64,000 nucleotides of DNA. It comes from CADEFX01 sp963806735 (GTDB lineage: Bacteria; Pseudomonadota; Alphaproteobacteria; Rhizobiales; Hyphomicrobiaceae). Shown here in pieces: positions 53,435 through 63,418 of this stretch. The notes below the pieces were generated by a model that had not been told where the DNA came from, searched no databases, and saw nothing but the letters and a program-made list of their open reading frames with translations. Within the stretch, counting starts at the first letter, position 1. Every line of letters starts with the position of its first letter. The stretch spans positions 1-64,000 of the forward strand of contig CAWEBE010000081.1 in NCBI GenBank assembly GCA_963806735.1, read 5' to 3'. The translations under genes were made by a program, and so were the position numbers.

Positions 53435-54514
53435 ATGCCGGAACATGCCGATATTGCTGCGCTCGAACAGGCGCTGATCACGCAGATTGCCGTTGCAGGT
53501 GACCTGACGGCGCTCGAGCAGGTGCGTATCGCAGCGCTCGGCCGCAAGGGCCAGGTCTCGGAGTTGATGGCCGAGCTGGGCAGGTTGCCAGCCGACCAGC
53601 GCAAGGCCTTCGGGCAGGCCGTCAACGCCGTCAAGACGCGCGTGGGCGACGCGCTCGACGCGCGCAAGGCCGATCTGGAGAAGGCCGCCCTCGGACAGAG
53701 GCTCGCCACCGAGCAAGTGGACATCACCCTGCCGGTGCGGCTCGGTCCGCAGGCAGATGGGCGTGTCCATCCCGTGTCGCAGGTCTACGACGAGATCGTC
53801 GAGATCTTCGGCGATATGGGCTTCGCCGTCGCGGAGGGCCCCGACATCGAGACGGACGACTACAACTTCACCAAGCTCAACATCCCGCCGGAGCACCCGG
53901 CTCGGCAGGAGCAGGACACCTTCTATCTGCATCCGCGGCCGGGCAGCAACGAGCCGCCGATGGTGCTGCGCACCCACACGAGCCCAGTGCAGGTGCGCAC
54001 CATGCTGTCTCAGAAGCCGCCGATCCGCATCATCGTGCCGGGTCGCGTCTATCGCAGCGACAGCGATCAGACGCATACGCCGATGTTCCACCAGATCGAG
54101 GGGCTGGTGATCGACGAGGAGACCCACCTCGGACACCTCAAGTGGTGCCTGGAGGAGTTCTGCAAGGCGTTCTTCGAGATCGACGATGTGAAGATGCGCT
54201 TCCGTGCTTCGCATTTCCCGTTCACGGAGCCGTCGATGGAGGTGGACATCGATGCCGCCGCCATCGGCAAGCCGGGCCGCTGGCTGGAGATCCTGGGCTC
54301 CGGCATGGTGCATCCGAACGTGATCGCCAATTGTGGGCTCGATCCAGAGCGCTACCAGGGCTTCGCCTTCGGCATGGGGCTCGATCGCATCGCCATGCTG
54401 AAATACGGCATTCCGGATCTGCGCGACATGTTCGCGGCTGACCTGCGCTGGCTGAGGCACTACGGCTTCCTGCCGTTCGATGTACCGACGCTGGCGGGCG
54501 GCACGTCCTCATGA
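53435..54514 (+). CDS. pheS: Phenylalanyl-tRNA synthetase alpha chain
   Basis: 359 residues. N-terminal tRNA-binding coiled coil, then class II motifs: motif 2 at RVYRSDSDQTHTPMFHQIEG and motif 3 at FAFGMGLDRIAMLKYGI. ATG 53435, 70 bp after rplT. The stop overlaps the pheT ATG as ATGA. It forms the alpha2-beta2 enzyme with PheT. Confidence 0.97.
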   Translation: MPEHADIAALEQALITQIAVAGDLTALEQVRIAALGRKGQVSELMAELGRLPADQRKAFGQAVNAVKTRVGDALDARKADLEKAALGQRLATEQVDITLPVRLGPQADGRVHPVSQVYDEIVEIFGDMGFAVAEGPDIETDDYNFTKLNIPPEHPARQEQDTFYLHPRPGSNEPPMVLRTHTSPVQVRTMLSQKPPIRIIVPGRVYRSDSDQTHTPMFHQIEGLVIDEETHLGHLKWCLEEFCKAFFEIDDVKMRFRASHFPFTEPSMEVDIDAAAIGKPGRWLEILGSGMVHPNVIANCGLDPERYQGFAFGMGLDRIAMLKYGIPDLRDMFAADLRWLRHYGFLPFDVPTLAGGTSS

Positions 54515-56936
54515 AGTTCACGCTCTCCTGGCTGAAGGATCATCTCGACACCGAGGCTTCGGTGGACGAGCTGACGCGCAAGCTCTCTACCGTCGGGCTC
54601 GAGGTCGAGGGCGTAGAGGACCCCGCCAAGGCGCTGGGTGCATTCGTCGTCGCACGCGTGCTCGAGGCCCGCAAGCATCCCAATGCCGACAAACTGCAGG
54701 TGTGCCAAGTCGACACCGGTAGCGGTGTTGTCGAGGTCGTGTGCGGCGCGCCCAACGCGCGCACCGGCATGATCGGCGTGTACGCGCCGGTCGGCAGCTA
54801 CATACCAGGCACCAAGATCACCCTCGACAAGCGGCCTGTGCGCGGCGTGGTGTCGAACGGCATGCTGGTGTCCGAGCGCGAGCTGGAGCTGTCGGACGAC
54901 CATGAGGGCATCATTGATCTCGGTGATACGCACTCTTCCGAGCTGGGCAAGCGCTTCATCGATGTGATGGGCCTCGACGATCCCGTCATCGAGGTGAAGC
55001 TGACACCGAACCGGCCCGACTGCACGGGCGTACGTGGGATTGCGCGCGATCTGGCTGCTTGCGGGCTGGGTAAGCTCAAACCCGAGCTGAAGCTGAGCGG
55101 CGTCGAGGGTAAGTACGACTGCCCGATCGACATCAAGCTCGAGTTTGCGAAGGGTGCGGAGGATGCCTGTCCGTGCTTTGCTGGGCGATATATCCGCGGC
55201 ATCAAGAACGAATCATCTCCGACATGGATGCAGCGGCGGCTGAAGTCTGTCGGCTTGCGGCCCATCAATGCGGTCGTCGATGTGACCAACTACATCAGCC
55301 TCGACCGCGGCCGGCCGCTGCACGTCTACGACGCGGACAAGCTGGTCAAGGCGCCATTCGCGCGCGGCTGGGCAAGAAAGGTGAGAGGTTCGTCGGACTC
55401 GACGGCAAGACATACGAGGCCGATGAGACCATGTGCGTCATCGCTGACGAGCGTGCGGTGCTGGGCTTTGGCGGCATCATGGGCGGTGAGGAGACGGGCT
55501 GCACGCACGAGACGCGCAATGTGCTGATCGAGTGCGCCTACTTCGATCCGCTGCGCACGGCCGCGACGGGACGCAAGGTTGGGTTGCAGACCGACGCCCG
55601 CTATCGCTTCGAGCGCGGCGTCGATCCAGCCTTCATCGAGCCCGGGCTAGACCTGGCGACACATATGATGATCGACGGGTCGGGCGGCGAGCCTTCCAAG
55701 CGCAGGATCGCTGGTAAGCCTCCGGTGAAGCGCACAGTCATTCCCTTCAGTTTCGCGCGCATCGAGAAGCTCGCCGGTCTGAAGTTGCCCGAGACGCAGA
55801 TGCGCAAGACGCTGGAGACACTCGGCTTCGCCGTCGAGGGCAAAGGCGCGACCCTGACCGTAACGGCGCCGAGCTGGCGGCCCGATGTGCACGGGCCGGC
55901 GGATATCGTCGAGGAGGTGGCCCGCATCGCGGGGCTTGATACGGTGCCGTCCGCGCCGATGCCCCGGCCGTATGGGGTAGCGCGGGCGGTACTGACCGAG
56001 AAGCAGCGGCGCGTGCGCCGGGCCCGGCGCCTGGTCGCGGGGAGAGGCTTTGTGGAGGCGGTGACCTGGTCGTTCATTACGCGTCGGCAAGCGCAGATGT
56101 TCGGCGGCGGCCAGGACGCGCTTGAGCTGGCCAACCCGATCTCCAGCGAGATGAGCTCCATGCGGCCGAGCCTGCTGCCCGGGTTGCTGACGGCCGTGCA
56201 GCGCAATCGCAATCGCGGCTTTGCCGATGTCGCCCTGTTCGAGATCGGGCAGGCATATCGCGGCGACCGGCCCGAGGATCAGATCATGATCGCCGGTGGT
56301 GTCAGGGCCGGGAATGCATTGCTGACGGGCGCGGGCAGGCTCTGGGGTCAGGAGGCCCACGATGCCGGCTTCTTCGATGTCAAAGCGGACGTATTCGCCC
56401 TACTGGCTGGGCTGGGCTTGGATCCCACGCGCGCTCAGATTACGCGCGAGGTGCCCGCATGGTTTCATCCGGGACGTAGCGCCAGCCTGCGGCTCGGACC
56501 CAAGGCAGTGCTCGCCGACTTCGGCGAGATGCATCCCGAAACGCTGAATGAGCTCGATGTTTCAGCTCCAGTCGCGGCATTCGAGGTGTTTCTCGATGCG
56601 ATCCCGGCGGACAAGCGCAAGAGTCGCGCCCGGCAGGCGCTCGATGCGGGCGACCTGCTGCCGCTGACGCGCGACTTTGCCTTCGTGCTCGATCGTAAAG
56701 TGGCCGCAGGCGACGTGGTGCGCGCGGCGCAGGGTGCCGACAAGGCCCTGATCGCTGGCGTCAATGTGTTCGACGTGTTCGAGGGCGGCAGTCTCGGCCA
56801 GGACAAGAAGTCGATTGCTGTCGAGGTTACGTTGGCGCCCAAGGACAAGACGCTGACCGATCAGGAGATCGAGGCGGTGTCGAAGAAAATCATCGCCGAG
56901 GTCAAGCGCGTGACCGGCGGCGAGATCAGAAGCTGA
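54511..56936 (+). CDS. pheT: Phenylalanyl-tRNA synthetase beta chain, frameshifted
   Basis: 808 residues if one missing base near 55350 is restored, the normal length. Domains in order: the N-terminal domain with the EMAP-like tRNA-binding fold (ADKLQVCQVDTGSGVVEVVC), B3/B4 editing region, B5 (GKPPVKRTVIPFSF), the aaRS-like core and the FDX-ACB tail (PLTRDFAFVLDRKVAAGDVV). Frame 1 ends after LVKAPF; the second frame continues GKKGERFVGLDGKTYEADET. The gene is essential, so the slip (AAGGCG for AAGGGCG) is almost surely a sequence error. Confidence 0.95.
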
Positions 56937-56939
56937 GCG

Positions 56940-58349
56940 CTAACCTCGCTCCCAGCCGGCAGCGATGGCTTCCTGCTCGCTGCAGAACCAGCGACCGCCG
57001 CGTGATTTGCTGACACGCACGCGACCGTAGTCCGGCGACCACGGCAGCACGTAGACCCGCGCGCCGCCGGCCACCTGTCCCTTGATCGGACAGCCGTCCG
57101 GAGCCGACCGCTTCGCCTCTTCCCACGTGCGCGCACGATAGCTCGCCGGGCGTTCCGCTTCTCCGCTCCAGAGTCCGACCTTGGCTGCCTGCGCCTGGGA
57201 TTCCTGGCGCGCATAGCGGGCGAGGAAGCCTTGCTCGGCGAAGGCATGGCCACCCTTGACGAGCGCCGCGCCGATGTCGGTCGTGCCGTCGAAGCATATG
57301 CCGCTGGCACGTCCCGCCGCGTCGGTGCCTTTAATGTCGCATTTGATCGCACGACCACGCGCAAGTCTGGCCAGCGCATCCTGGGCGGCTTCCGCGCATC
57401 GCCAACGACGGTTGCCGGGGCGTAGGCAGCGCTGCTCACGCTCCGGAACCTCGACGCCAGCCAGCTTCACGACGGTTGGCCCTATGCGCAGAAGGTCGCC
57501 CGCCAGTGTCGCTGCACGCCCTTCGACGGTGCGCCCGCCGATCAGCGGCAGGCTGCCGCTGATGTGCGCGGCGCCGGGAAGCGTGATTTGGCTGGGCGCC
57601 AGGCTCCAGGCCGCGGTGCCGAGCAGCACGGCTGCGCACCCATACGATACGCGGGTCCGGATTGCGGGATCGATTCTCAACAGCCATTGCGGCATAGGTG
57701 GAGCCGTGCCGAGAAGGCTGCGCGGGCCGTATGCGGCCAGCAGGCAGATGAGGCCGAACAACAGGGCAATGCCCGTTTCCGTGTCCAGCCCAAACCCGAG
57801 TATCGGGCGGACCAGGCCGGCGAGCAGGGCAATTGCGCCTGCGAGCGCCAGCGGCGTGGAGACGCCCGGTCGCCCCAAAATGTCGAGCAGAGGGCGCATG
57901 GCCTCAGACCGGAGCGTGGTCATCAATGCCCGTTTGATAACGGAGCCCGTAGCGCGGACAAACTTGGCGGTTGCCCGCGCGCCGATAAGTGTGGCGTGTG
58001 CCAAATGCCGCCCCAGCGATCGCACCGCGTCGGCAAGCCATAAGGCACAGGTGATGGCCATAGCGCCTGCGGCGGTGCCCGCGACCTTGGCGCTCCACGC
58101 GAAGTGGCGGGCGCCTTCCTTGGCCATGACGCCCGCAGCGCCACCAGCAAAACGAGCGCCTGCCGCGAACTGCTGCGCGCCCTCTTTCGCCATCGAGCCC
58201 GCTACGTCACCTGCGGCCTTGGCGCCCTCGGCGGCCGATCGCTTGAACCGGTCCACCTTCTCGCGCCGCGCCTCTCGCCTGAGCTTGATGGTCGTGCGCA
58301 CATATTTGTGCCACTCGAAACCCTCGGCTTTCTTCCGCCGGCCGAACAT
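56940..58349 (-). CDS. Membrane protein with SNase (thermonuclease)-like domain
   Basis: 469 residues. The first 130 residues are basic, then Ala/Gly-rich with a repeated MAKEGA-x-x-FA unit (VAGSMAKEGAQQFAAGARFA, AAGVMAKEGARHFAWSAKVA). Two to three membrane helices follow (about 80-100, 165-215, 245-265). Around 285-400 an OB-fold SNase-like domain is seen: VVKLAGVEVPEREQRCL, RRWRCAEAAQDALARLARGR, GTDAAGRASGICFDGTTDIG and GHAFAEQGFLARYARQESQA. The last 60 residues are Cys-containing (CPIKGQVAGGARVYVLPWSP, GGRWFCSEQEAIAAGW), like the excalibur/SNase-tail type. Nuclease activity is not certain. Confidence 0.8.
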   Translation of the reverse strand: MFGRRKKAEGFEWHKYVRTTIKLRREARREKVDRFKRSAAEGAKAAGDVAGSMAKEGAQQFAAGARFAGGAAGVMAKEGARHFAWSAKVAGTAAGAMAITCALWLADAVRSLGRHLAHATLIGARATAKFVRATGSVIKRALMTTLRSEAMRPLLDILGRPGVSTPLALAGAIALLAGLVRPILGFGLDTETGIALLFGLICLLAAYGPRSLLGTAPPMPQWLLRIDPAIRTRVSYGCAAVLLGTAAWSLAPSQITLPGAAHISGSLPLIGGRTVEGRAATLAGDLLRIGPTVVKLAGVEVPEREQRCLRPGNRRWRCAEAAQDALARLARGRAIKCDIKGTDAAGRASGICFDGTTDIGAALVKGGHAFAEQGFLARYARQESQAQAAKVGLWSGEAERPASYRARTWEEAKRSAPDGCPIKGQVAGGARVYVLPWSPDYGRVRVSKSRGGRWFCSEQEAIAAGWERG

Positions 58350-58507
58350 CGTGTGTTCCCGCTGTCGCCACGAAGTCTGCTGTGCTTACTGTCGCCCCGC
58401 CCGGCGCCGAATCGTGCTCAGTCTAGCATTGGAGCCAATCTTGGCAGACCTACGGTCTGGCTGTTGAAAACACCTAACGCATTGGTGTTGCCTCTGGGTC
58501 CCGTTGC

Positions 58508-59425
58508 CTACTTGCCCCACCTGAGAGCAATCGGATTGGCTTCGCGTGCTAGTTCCAAAAGGCCTTCCCGTGTCGCAGGATGCAGTGGTTCCAGCGGGTG
58601 GCGCACAAAATCGCTCTTGATGACACCGCCGGCGAGCATCACAGCCTTGGTGGCCTTGAGGCCACACTGCCGGTTCTCATAATTGATGAGCGGTAGAATG
58701 CGCGCGTACTGTGCGGCCGCGTCCTTGCGACGTCCCGCGTGATAGTGACCGAGGACCGCTTTGATCAGGTCTGGTGCCAGTGCACTCGGCATGGTGCCGG
58801 TAGCGCCGGCATCGAGATCGGCCATCAGCGTGATGGACTCTTCGCCGTCAAAGGGTCCGGCGATGGCCGCACCGCCAGCTTCGATCAGTGCGCGCAGCTT
58901 AGCAGCTGTTCCGGGAACCTCGATCTTGAAGTAGCGCACCGGCGGCACCTCGCGTGCCAGTCGCACGAGGAACGGGACAGTGAGAGTGACGCCGCTCAAC
59001 GGCGCATCCTGCACCATGACTGGAACCCCGGCGGCTTCAGCCACTCGCTGGAAGTGCTCGAGATTGCCCGTATCGCTCGCCCGTAGCGCGGCGCCGTGAT
59101 AGGGCGGCATCAGCATGAGCATCCTGGCGCCGGCTTTGGCTGCGCGCTTGGCTCGCTCGACGGCGATTTGCGTGCTGAAATGGCTGCACGTGACGATCAC
59201 GGGGACGCGTCCAGCCACGTGTGTGAGGCACAGTTCGAGCAGCGTGTTGCGCTCCTCGTCGGACAGCAGGAACTGCTCCGAATAATTGGCGAGGATGCAG
59301 ATGCCGTCGACGCCCTGATCGATCATGCAGTCGAGCACGCGCCGTTGCCCTGGGAGATCGACCTCGCCTCTGTCGGTGAACGGCGTAGGGGCAATCGGAA
59401 AGACGCCGCGATAGGGCTCGACCAT
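58508..59425 (-). CDS. DapA-family (dihydrodipicolinate synthase-like) aldolase/dehydratase
   Basis: 305 residues, standard length. TIM barrel with FPIAPTPFTDRGEVDL at the start, GICILANYSEQFLLSDEE in place of the GTTGE loop, and the Schiff-base Lys in VRYFKIEVPGTAAKL. The substrate loop differs from DapA (no GTTGE), so it is one of the related hydratase-aldolases or 2-keto-3-deoxy-sugar dehydratases. It lies 29 bp after (downstream of) the kinase gene's stop on the same strand. Substrate unknown. Confidence 0.85.
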   Translation of the reverse strand: MVEPYRGVFPIAPTPFTDRGEVDLPGQRRVLDCMIDQGVDGICILANYSEQFLLSDEERNTLLELCLTHVAGRVPVIVTCSHFSTQIAVERAKRAAKAGARMLMLMPPYHGAALRASDTGNLEHFQRVAEAAGVPVMVQDAPLSGVTLTVPFLVRLAREVPPVRYFKIEVPGTAAKLRALIEAGGAAIAGPFDGEESITLMADLDAGATGTMPSALAPDLIKAVLGHYHAGRRKDAAAQYARILPLINYENRQCGLKATKAVMLAGGVIKSDFVRHPLEPLHPATREGLLELAREANPIALRWGK

Positions 59426-59454
59426 GATCTACTCCCGTGGCGGGACCGGCGGGG

Positions 59455-61659
59455 TTATGATCCAGGCTTGATGGCGCCCACCTCCCATAGTCGCACGATA
59501 CCGTCGCTGCCGGCCGATGCAAGGCGGCGCCCGTCCGGCGCAAAGCTCAGGCTGCGAACTTCGCCTGTGTGACCGTGCAGGTTGCGTGCGGAGCGGCCGC
59601 GCCGGAACTCCCACAGCTTGACTGTGCCATCATCGCCTGCCGAGACCAGCAGTTGACCATCCGGCGAAAATGCCAGAGCCGTGATGCGGCCGCGATGGCC
59701 TCGCAGGATGCGGTGCGTTCGGTTGGACGTGGTCGACCAAAGGCGGATCGCGCCGTCGAGACTGGCCGAAGCGAGGACGCGGCCGTCGGGCGTTACGCTG
59801 ACGGCTGTCACGGCATCGTTGTGACCCCGGTAGGTGCGGATGAGCCGATGCACGGCGGGGTCCCAGAGTTTGACGGTCCGGTCGGCGGCGCCAGACGCCA
59901 GAAGATGGCTCGCCGGGGAGTAAGCGAGGGCCTGCACCGCGCTGTCATGCCCTTCGAGCACCTGCACCGGAGCTGACCGCGTGCGCGCATCGAAAAGCAT
60001 GACGGTCCAATCGTGGCTCGATGCCGCAAAGCGCTCCGGGTCGCCGGTGAAGGCGACCGACCATATGCTGGCGTCGGATCGTTTGTACGACGCAAGCTTG
60101 TCGCCAGTCTCCAGATCCCAGAGCACCACCGACCCATCTCTGTGGCCGGTGACCGCGCGCCGCCCTTCTGCAGCGATGGCCGTGGCCGGGCCTGTGTCGA
60201 GTTCGAGCGTGCGCACCAGCGCGCGCGAAGCCGTACCCCACACCTTGATCGTGCCGTCGGCGCCAGTGGAGACGATCCACTTGCCATCGCCAGCAAAAGC
60301 GATTCCCGTGATGGTCCCGCTATGCCCTTTGAGCTGGATCACGGGCGCAGGCTCTGCCGGCTGGCTCAATACCGTGCTGCCGCCGCGCCGCTCCACGGCA
60401 GGAAATTTGTCCTGCATTGCTACCGCTGCTGACGCTACGCCGAGGCCGATCAGTAGCTTGACGGCGAGCGGCCGCCATGGGCGCCGCCCGCGCGAGCGTA
60501 CAGGACGTGGCATGTGGCGGTGGGGCGGCCTGGCCTTCACAAGGGCCTTGGCCTTTACCACGACTTCGGGCTTGGCCCGTGCGAACGCCTGAACGAGGGA
60601 GGCCGCAGGCTTTGCCCGTGGCGTCGGTGTAGCTAAGGCGGAAAACAGACTGCGCAGCCGCGGCATGAGTGTCCCGACGGGATCAGAAACAGCAGCTTTG
60701 GCCCGATGCGGCACTGTTGCGGGGCTGGCTGCAACGTGAGCTGGATCGCGTACGGCGGGCTCAGGTGTTGCCGCGGTCTGGGCTTGCGCGTTGAGCAGGT
60801 CGGCGCGCCAGACCGCAACGGATTTCGGACGGCTGGTGATCTCCAGCACCAGCGCCTTGTCGATGGCCGTAAGAAAGGCCGGCCGATACGAGCTCAGCGC
60901 CGCATCCCGCACGGGGATCAGCTCATCTGCCACCATGCGCGAGGGCGCATCGGGTGGACGCTTGCCGGTGATGGCCTGATACAGTGTGGCGCCAAGCGAA
61001 TAGATATCCGACCACGGACCCTGCTGGCGGCTATTGGTTGCATACTGCTCGTAGGGGCTGTAGCCAGGCTTGATCAGCGCGCTGACCGTCATCGAATGCT
61101 GCGCGATCTCGCCCCGCGCGGAGCCGAAATCGATCAGGACGGGCGAGCCGTCCTTTCGGATGATGATGTTGTCAGGCGCTATGTCGCGATGCAGGAAGTC
61201 GGCGCCATGGATGAGCTCCAACGCATCGAGCAACGGCGCGATGACCCGGTCGAGCTCGTGCTGCCGCGGCGCTCTGCCCAAAGATTTGAGCCAGCCTTTG
61301 AAGCTCTGGCCCTCTTCGAAGTGCAGGACCATGTAGCCCGTGCTGTTGGCGCGGAAGTAGCGGTAGACGCGCACGATATTGGGATGGTCGAACTTGGCCA
61401 GCGTCTGCGCTTCCTCCAGGAAGCGGTCGAGGCCCCAGCGATAGTCCTCGGCGCAATCGCGCGAGCGCGGGCAGGCATCGACCTTGCCGTCGCGCGCGGC
61501 ATAGTCGGCCGGAAAATACTCTTTGATCGTGACGAGGCGCGCGAGGGGTGTCTCCTCGGCGAGATAGGTGATGCCGAAGCCGCCTGCGCCGAGCACGCGC
61601 TCGATCCGGTAATCGCCGGCAAGCACAGTACCCGAGGGCAGAGCGAGGAGGTTCGTCAT
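59455..61659 (-). CDS. Ser/Thr protein kinase with C-terminal WD40 propeller
   Basis: 734 residues from the ATG at 61659. Kinase domain (about 15-290): Gly loop VLGAGGFGITYLAEE, Lys in LVTIKEYFP, catalytic loop FLHRDIAPDNIII, DFG in LIDFGSARGE and the P+1 region KPGYSPYEQY. It is Hanks-type with 'HRDIAPDN', as in the bacterial DUF/TKD group. A Pro/Ala-rich linker holds one membrane helix (PLAVKLLIGLGVASAAVAMQ, about 405-425). Seven WD40 repeats follow (GHSGTITGIAF to the last GIVRLWEVG). A cytoplasmic kinase with a periplasmic propeller is implied. Diverges from two FHA genes and a PP2C gene, so kinase, readers and phosphatase are together. Confidence 0.92.
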   Translation of the reverse strand: MTNLLALPSGTVLAGDYRIERVLGAGGFGITYLAEETPLARLVTIKEYFPADYAARDGKVDACPRSRDCAEDYRWGLDRFLEEAQTLAKFDHPNIVRVYRYFRANSTGYMVLHFEEGQSFKGWLKSLGRAPRQHELDRVIAPLLDALELIHGADFLHRDIAPDNIIIRKDGSPVLIDFGSARGEIAQHSMTVSALIKPGYSPYEQYATNSRQQGPWSDIYSLGATLYQAITGKRPPDAPSRMVADELIPVRDAALSSYRPAFLTAIDKALVLEITSRPKSVAVWRADLLNAQAQTAATPEPAVRDPAHVAASPATVPHRAKAAVSDPVGTLMPRLRSLFSALATPTPRAKPAASLVQAFARAKPEVVVKAKALVKARPPHRHMPRPVRSRGRRPWRPLAVKLLIGLGVASAAVAMQDKFPAVERRGGSTVLSQPAEPAPVIQLKGHSGTITGIAFAGDGKWIVSTGADGTIKVWGTASRALVRTLELDTGPATAIAAEGRRAVTGHRDGSVVLWDLETGDKLASYKRSDASIWSVAFTGDPERFAASSHDWTVMLFDARTRSAPVQVLEGHDSAVQALAYSPASHLLASGAADRTVKLWDPAVHRLIRTYRGHNDAVTAVSVTPDGRVLASASLDGAIRLWSTTSNRTHRILRGHRGRITALAFSPDGQLLVSAGDDGTVKLWEFRRGRSARNLHGHTGEVRSLSFAPDGRRLASAGSDGIVRLWEVGAIKPGS

Positions 61660-61921
61660 GTCTCTCGTCTGGACGACTGCACCGGGCACACGAAAGACGA
61701 GCGGCGCTAATTGAGGTCAGAGAGGCCTGCGCAAGCGTGAACTGCCATTCTCCGTTGACGGCCACCGATTCCCTCGATCCCAGGCGGATATGTGGCGAGC
61801 AATGTGGCGGAACGACGTTCGCGCGGTGCATCAGGATGCGACATCAGGGGAAACGGGTGTAATGCGTGGCCATGTTCCCGCCGCCATGCGCCGCCAGAAT
61901 GCCCGAATCGAGGAATCAAGA

Positions 61922-62597
61922 ATGCGGGGCTCCAAGCTCGCTGTTGCGCTATTGCTGCTGCTGGCTGGTGCCGTGGGCGTCAGTCTGACATTGGTGCGTA
62001 CCGGGGCTTCTGGCGGCGCTCAGACGACGTACGCCGTGGCGATCACTCAGCAGGTGGCAACGGCGTTGTATCAGTCCACAGCTGTCGTTGTAGAAACGAT
62101 AAGATTGGGTCAGAGAACGTGCGCCGGCCGTGGTGACGGGCCTCTTCGCGCTGGTCATTGTACCGCTCATTGCGCTGGCGATGCTCTTCGCGCGTAGGCT
62201 TGGCAACGCGTGGGCCTCGGGTCAAGCCAATACGTTGCGTGCGCGCAGGGCTGCGGATGCAGCCGCCCTGCCGCGCCTGGCCAACGCGTGGATCGATGTG
62301 GATGGTCCCGGACGGCGCCGCTTGCGCATAGCCGGTGAGCTGGTGCGTATCGGCCGGGATGAGGAAAACGATTTGAGACTCGAGGATCCCAACGTGCATC
62401 GCCATCATGCACTCATACAGAGAACGGCCGATGCGGAGTTCGTGATCCTCGATGTGAGCGGTATGAGGGGCAATGGTTTGGCGGTCAATGGCCGACGCCT
62501 CGCGCGTGCCAGTCTGAGAGACGGGGATCTGATCGAGCTTGGGACCACGCGTGTCAGGTTCCGCTGCGAGCCGATCTCGCATGCCATGACCGCGTGA
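61922..62597 (+). CDS. FHA-domain membrane protein, frameshifted
   Basis: 224 residues if one extra base near 62110-62120 is removed. An N-terminal membrane helix (VALLLLLAGAVGVSLTLV) and a second one (VTGLFALVIVPLIALAMLFA, in the other frame) are followed by an FHA domain from about 125: ELVRIGRDEENDLRLEDPNV (phospho-Thr-binding Arg), HRHHALI and GNGLAVNGRRLARASLRDGD. FHA domains bind phosphothreonine peptides, here probably made by the divergent kinase. The start ATG 61922 is chosen from the helix. Confidence 0.82.
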
Positions 62598-62641
62598 TGT
62601 GACCTTGTCGGGTTGGCGGACCATTCGGAGGAGGAGAATTT

Positions 62642-63418
62642 ATGGCCAACGATCAGCCGCACGGTGACCGGCCCGGTACGGCCGTTCCCGTTACGCGGAC
62701 GAGACTCTTGGGATCTCTGCGAGACGCACTGGCCGCGGCGGGCCGCGAGAATACTGTGCCGTCTGCAGCCGTTGCACTGCCTGCTCTCATTGAAGCGAGT
62801 GAGGGAAACATGAGTTCGAGCAAAGAGCCAATCGTCGCAAGGCCTTCAGGCCAGAGCCCGAGCGCCGCCGAGGCGGCACGCGAGGCGCGCGGCGCAGTCT
62901 ATGAACGGCGCGAGGATGCCCACATCGAAATCGACGCCCCCACGACCCGCGTCGTACGCGGGACAGTTGCCAAGGCGCCCGCGGACGAGGAGACAGCGGC
63001 TCGAACACGGCTTATCCGCGGCCGCCAGAGTGTCAAGCGCACAGAGTTCTTTCAAGACCCGGTGGTCGGCTGGCTGGTAGTGATCGGCGGACCGGGCCTC
63101 GGGGCCTGCCGTCCCATATTCGAAGGCAACAACACGGTCGGCCGCGATAAGAATCAGCGCATCCCCATCGATTTCGGCGACGATGCGATTTCGAGCGAGG
63201 AGCAGGCGTTCATCCGCTACGATTCGGTTGACCGCAAGTTTCTATTGGTGCCCAATTTAGCCAAGACCAACATCGTTGCCGTGAACGAGCGCAAGCCGAC
63301 TGGTGCTGTGGAGCTTGCGGCGATGGATCTCATCACCATGGGGCGAACCCAGCTCGTTTTCGTGCCCTTCTGTGGGCCCGAGTTCGATTGGGCGGAGTTG
63401 ACCGAGCTCAAAGGCTGA
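62642..63418 (+). CDS. FHA-domain protein
   Basis: 258 residues, ATG 62642 with GGAGGAG upstream. Residues 1-145 are polar and look disordered. The C-terminal FHA-like domain (about 150-250) has VVIGGPGLGACRPIFEG, NNTVGRDKNQRIPIDFGDDA (Arg of the strand-3/4 loop), ISSEEQAFIRYDSVDRKFLL and AMDLITMGRTQLVFVPF. No membrane helix. The stop overlaps the PP2C start as TGATG, so they are translationally coupled. Confidence 0.88.
   Translation: MANDQPHGDRPGTAVPVTRTRLLGSLRDALAAAGRENTVPSAAVALPALIEASEGNMSSSKEPIVARPSGQSPSAAEAAREARGAVYERREDAHIEIDAPTTRVVRGTVAKAPADEETAARTRLIRGRQSVKRTEFFQDPVVGWLVVIGGPGLGACRPIFEGNNTVGRDKNQRIPIDFGDDAISSEEQAFIRYDSVDRKFLLVPNLAKTNIVAVNERKPTGAVELAAMDLITMGRTQLVFVPFCGPEFDWAELTELKG

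Noticed and set aside
55340..55360. pheT as a true pseudogene
   Set aside because: The gene is essential, the rest is full length, and one base restores the frame; sequence error is likelier.
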